64,000 nucleotides of DNA from Impatiens glandulifera (lineage: Eukaryota; Streptophyta; Magnoliopsida; Ericales; Balsaminaceae). The notes below the pieces were generated by a model that had not been told where the DNA came from, ran no database searches, and was given only the letters and a program-made list of their open reading frames with translations. A program made the translations under genes and the position numbers. The stretch is from NCBI RefSeq assembly GCF_907164915.1, contig NC_061862.1, positions 86,910,846 through 86,974,845 on the forward strand. Direction: 5' to 3'. Of the stretch, positions 61,895 to 64,000 are shown one piece after another (within the stretch, counting starts at the first letter, position 1; the number at the start of each line of letters is the position of its first letter).

Positions 61895-62085
61895 ATTTAG
61901 TTAGTTGGGAAGAGTGAGTTATGAAATGATTTAGTTGAAAACTCCGGTTAGATTCTTTCTATAATTCCATTGTATTCACCTTAATATTTAGGGTTCTATT
62001 TCCTTCCTTTAATTCTTCGTTACTCATCTCAATATAATTCTTTTAATGTTCAAGATTTATACCTAATTCTAGTATTTGAACTCGT
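61895..62085 (+). repeat. Direct repeat, left copy (possible truncated LTR)
   Basis: Matches 63365-63550: GTGAGTTATGAAATGATTT, TTAGGGTTCTATTTCC, then TCAATATAATTCTTT and TTCAAGATTTATACCTAATTC. The right copy is preceded by GAGAGGGTAATGATACAAGG, which resembles a gypsy polypurine tract and LTR start. The left copy is followed by TATTTGAACTCG, a possible decayed tRNA-Met site. Probably LTRs of a small degenerate element. Confidence 0.45.
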
Positions 62086-62432
62086 TCTTGGCAAAATGGT
62101 GTGCAGTATGAGGTATATAGTTGAAGAAGACTTGGATGTGATTCAATTTCCTTGACCGCTACATAGAAACAGTTTACAAATGATATCGACAAGAGTTAAA
62201 GGAGATTATTGTGTATTGAAACTGGAGAATTGGATCATTCTTGTCGATGGATCGTACTTGCTTGAGAAATTGAACTCGAGTGAAGAAAGATCGAAGTTCA
62301 TTAAAAGGCAGAAAAGTTAGTCGCACTATGTGTGGAGTTGTTGGCATAGTCGGAGAAAAAAAAGAAATGAAGACGACTTTCGCAGAAGGAATTGTCTGAT
62401 TTAAAATATCCGATATTAACATTGTTCTGTTC
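62086..62432 (+). other. Internal region between the direct repeats
   Basis: GC-moderate, coding-like but unassigned stretch (frames are broken by stops). It may be the start of a retroelement gag leader. No domain recognised. Confidence 0.3.
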
Positions 62433-63044
62433 TAGTGTTCTAAATGGCGGTAGGCGGTGCGGTAAGTGACTGTCTACTGCCTCGGGTGCCTAGACGGTGC
62501 CTAACCAGTTGAATATAAATATAATAAAAATGTTCTATAAATATCATTATACCAAAAAACCAAATTAATATTCTCTATCATAGTAACATTTAACAAAAAT
62601 AAGTATGTAAGCATAATTAATCTTCTAAATCATCTATGTATGCACCATCAGCTACCTTCATAATTCTCTCATTGTCAGACTCAAAATCAACATTTTCTTC
62701 ATGTTCCTCATTTGATGTATCTAAACAAGTATACTGCACATAAATTCAAATAATGTAATAGGCTAATATACTGAAGAAGAGGTAGACGAGCTGAAGAAGA
62801 TGTAGATGATCAAGCAAGGTGAGGTGAATGAGCTGAGAAACGGAAAAGAAGAAAGAGAAATGAATTGGAACGTAAAGAGTGTCTAAAAATTTAAATAAAT
62901 AGTGGGAAATAAAGAGTCTTTTTATTAAATTTATATATATATTAATATTTGTAATTAATTAATTAAAAATAATAATAATTAAATAATCTGACCGCCTCAT
63001 GTATAGACGAAGCGGTGTTGGACCACCTAGGCGGCCACCATTTA
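62433..63044 (-). mobile_element. hAT deletion derivative, second copy
   Basis: Left end TAGTGTTCTAAATGGCGGTAGGCGG and the right subterminal GACCACCTAGGCGGCCACCATTTAG match 32180-32744, but the right terminal AACACTG is lost. It keeps the acidic transposase tail (62725-62617) and about 160 bp of different internal sequence (62735-62900). No target duplication remains. Confidence 0.8.
62617..62725 (-). pseudogene. C-terminal acidic tail of hAT transposase, second copy
   Basis: [18 protein letters not shown] and [11 protein letters not shown] then TAA; same length and stop as at 32377-32482, with few amino-acid changes despite wider divergence of the flanks. Confidence 0.6.
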
Positions 63045-63364
63045 GTTATGGGGCGACTTTGAACTTCCGATCGTGGAATTGTGGCAACAAAATTAAAATT
63101 GTAGAGATAAGCCGACCAGAAGTGATACAAACCGAATAAGCTCCATTACAACGGTGATAGTATATGAAAACAATTTGGATAATTTATATGGTTCGAATAG
63201 CCACCAGATGCTTAAGAGTTTTAGATGAACCTTCGTCTATTGTCGTCACGAACGAACGAATTGAATGAGAGGGTAATGATACAAGGTAAAAGGGTATTAG
63301 GGGTAAATATAGTGACGAGAATAAAGTGACACTTGTAATGCAGTAGTATATAAATATAAAAGTC

Positions 63365-63550
63365 TGTTGTGAAGAGTGGGTTATGAAATGATTTTAGTTA
63401 AATTCTCTTGTTATAATTTTTCTCTTTTCTTTATTGAATTCTCCCTATCAATTAGGGTTCTATTTCCCTTCATCAATTCTTCACCCATCATCACAACATA
63501 ATTCTTTATCATTTTATGTTCAAAATTTATACTTAATTCTAGTTATAAGT
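63365..63550 (+). repeat. Direct repeat, right copy (possible LTR end)
   Basis: Partner of 61895-62085; see that entry. The stretch 63265-63364 before it (TAATGATACAAGG to TATATAAATATAAAAG, which includes a TATA-like box) would be the U3 part of the LTR. Confidence 0.45.
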
Positions 63551-64000
63551 ACCCTCTTCATTTGGCTTACAATTTTTTTCTCATTTAACATTCTTACATT
63601 TATTACCCTCTATCTCAAATAAATCTTATGACATTTTTTTTAAAGCAAACATGTTAGACACCAATAGTTTTAAAGTTTTTAAAATGTGATATACCTAGTT
63701 GAACCCAAACTATATAAGAGATAAATTTATAGCTACTTCTAATACTAACCCGGTCTTACTAATAACACTATTAATATTATTATTTTAGTTAAAATTGTGT
63801 AGATCTCCAAACATATACAATTGAGGAATAAATTCGACACCTCTTTCATAACATATGTATCAATGAATTCTTTGTCTAATGTTAATTTCTGGACCAGATA
63901 TTTTATGGAATAAATTAATTTTTCCCTAACTTAAATAATTATCTAATAAATCTTGTAAAGGTTCATTAGAGGGAAGAAGGATCTGAAAGTCTAATAATAT
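63551..64000. other. Right edge without recognised features
   Basis: AT-rich DNA; no gene or repeat seen. Confidence 0.5.

Overview
The window looks like nuclear DNA of a eudicot plant. It is very AT-rich, has intron-containing genes with GT-AG splicing, carries plant gene families (a HUA1-type CCCH zinc-finger protein, a D6PK-type AGC kinase, fragments of CYP74 and caleosin) and is dominated by plant transposable elements. The exact species cannot be read from the sequence.

Only two genes look intact. The first is a 12-exon + strand gene (22017-33870) for a six-finger CCCH RNA-binding protein of the HUA1 type. The second is a - strand gene (59945-61387), with no intron in its coding region, for an AGC-VIII kinase of the D6 protein kinase group. 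They share no operon-like relation; each stands alone among repeats.

Left part (1-17311): this is a nest of LTR elements. At 54-6963 lies a broken Ty1/copia element of the Sirevirus type. It has a 5' LTR stub made of hairpin-forming 46-48 bp repeats, the last residues of the pol RNase H, a long degenerate downstream ORF (1611-5227) and a full 3' LTR. At 7631-17311 lies a small TRIM-like element that appears to carry a piece of an FG-repeat nucleoporin gene. It was split by a second Sirevirus-like element (8201-16756, 5-bp target duplication with one mismatch), whose LTR carries a different 39-bp hairpin array and which holds the same kind of downstream ORF. Inside that second element are a gypsy-like LTR remnant, a CYP74 pseudogene with an internal deletion, and a Helitron.

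Middle part: 17583-21092 holds a PIF/Harbinger remnant with a nested solo LTR, a fold-back MITE and an 88-bp tandem array. The HUA1 gene follows; its introns host a SINE and a hAT deletion derivative with a perfect 8-bp target duplication. From 34575 to 48729 there is an old tandem duplication of about 6 kb. The left copy is interrupted by two TRIM elements joined tail to tail.

Right part: AT-rich DNA with small MITEs and a 48-base A run, a two-exon caleosin fragment cut off inside its EF hand, a gypsy-like LTR region with tandem arrays, Helitron and LINE remnants, the D6PK-like kinase, and a second hAT deletion derivative between two direct repeats.
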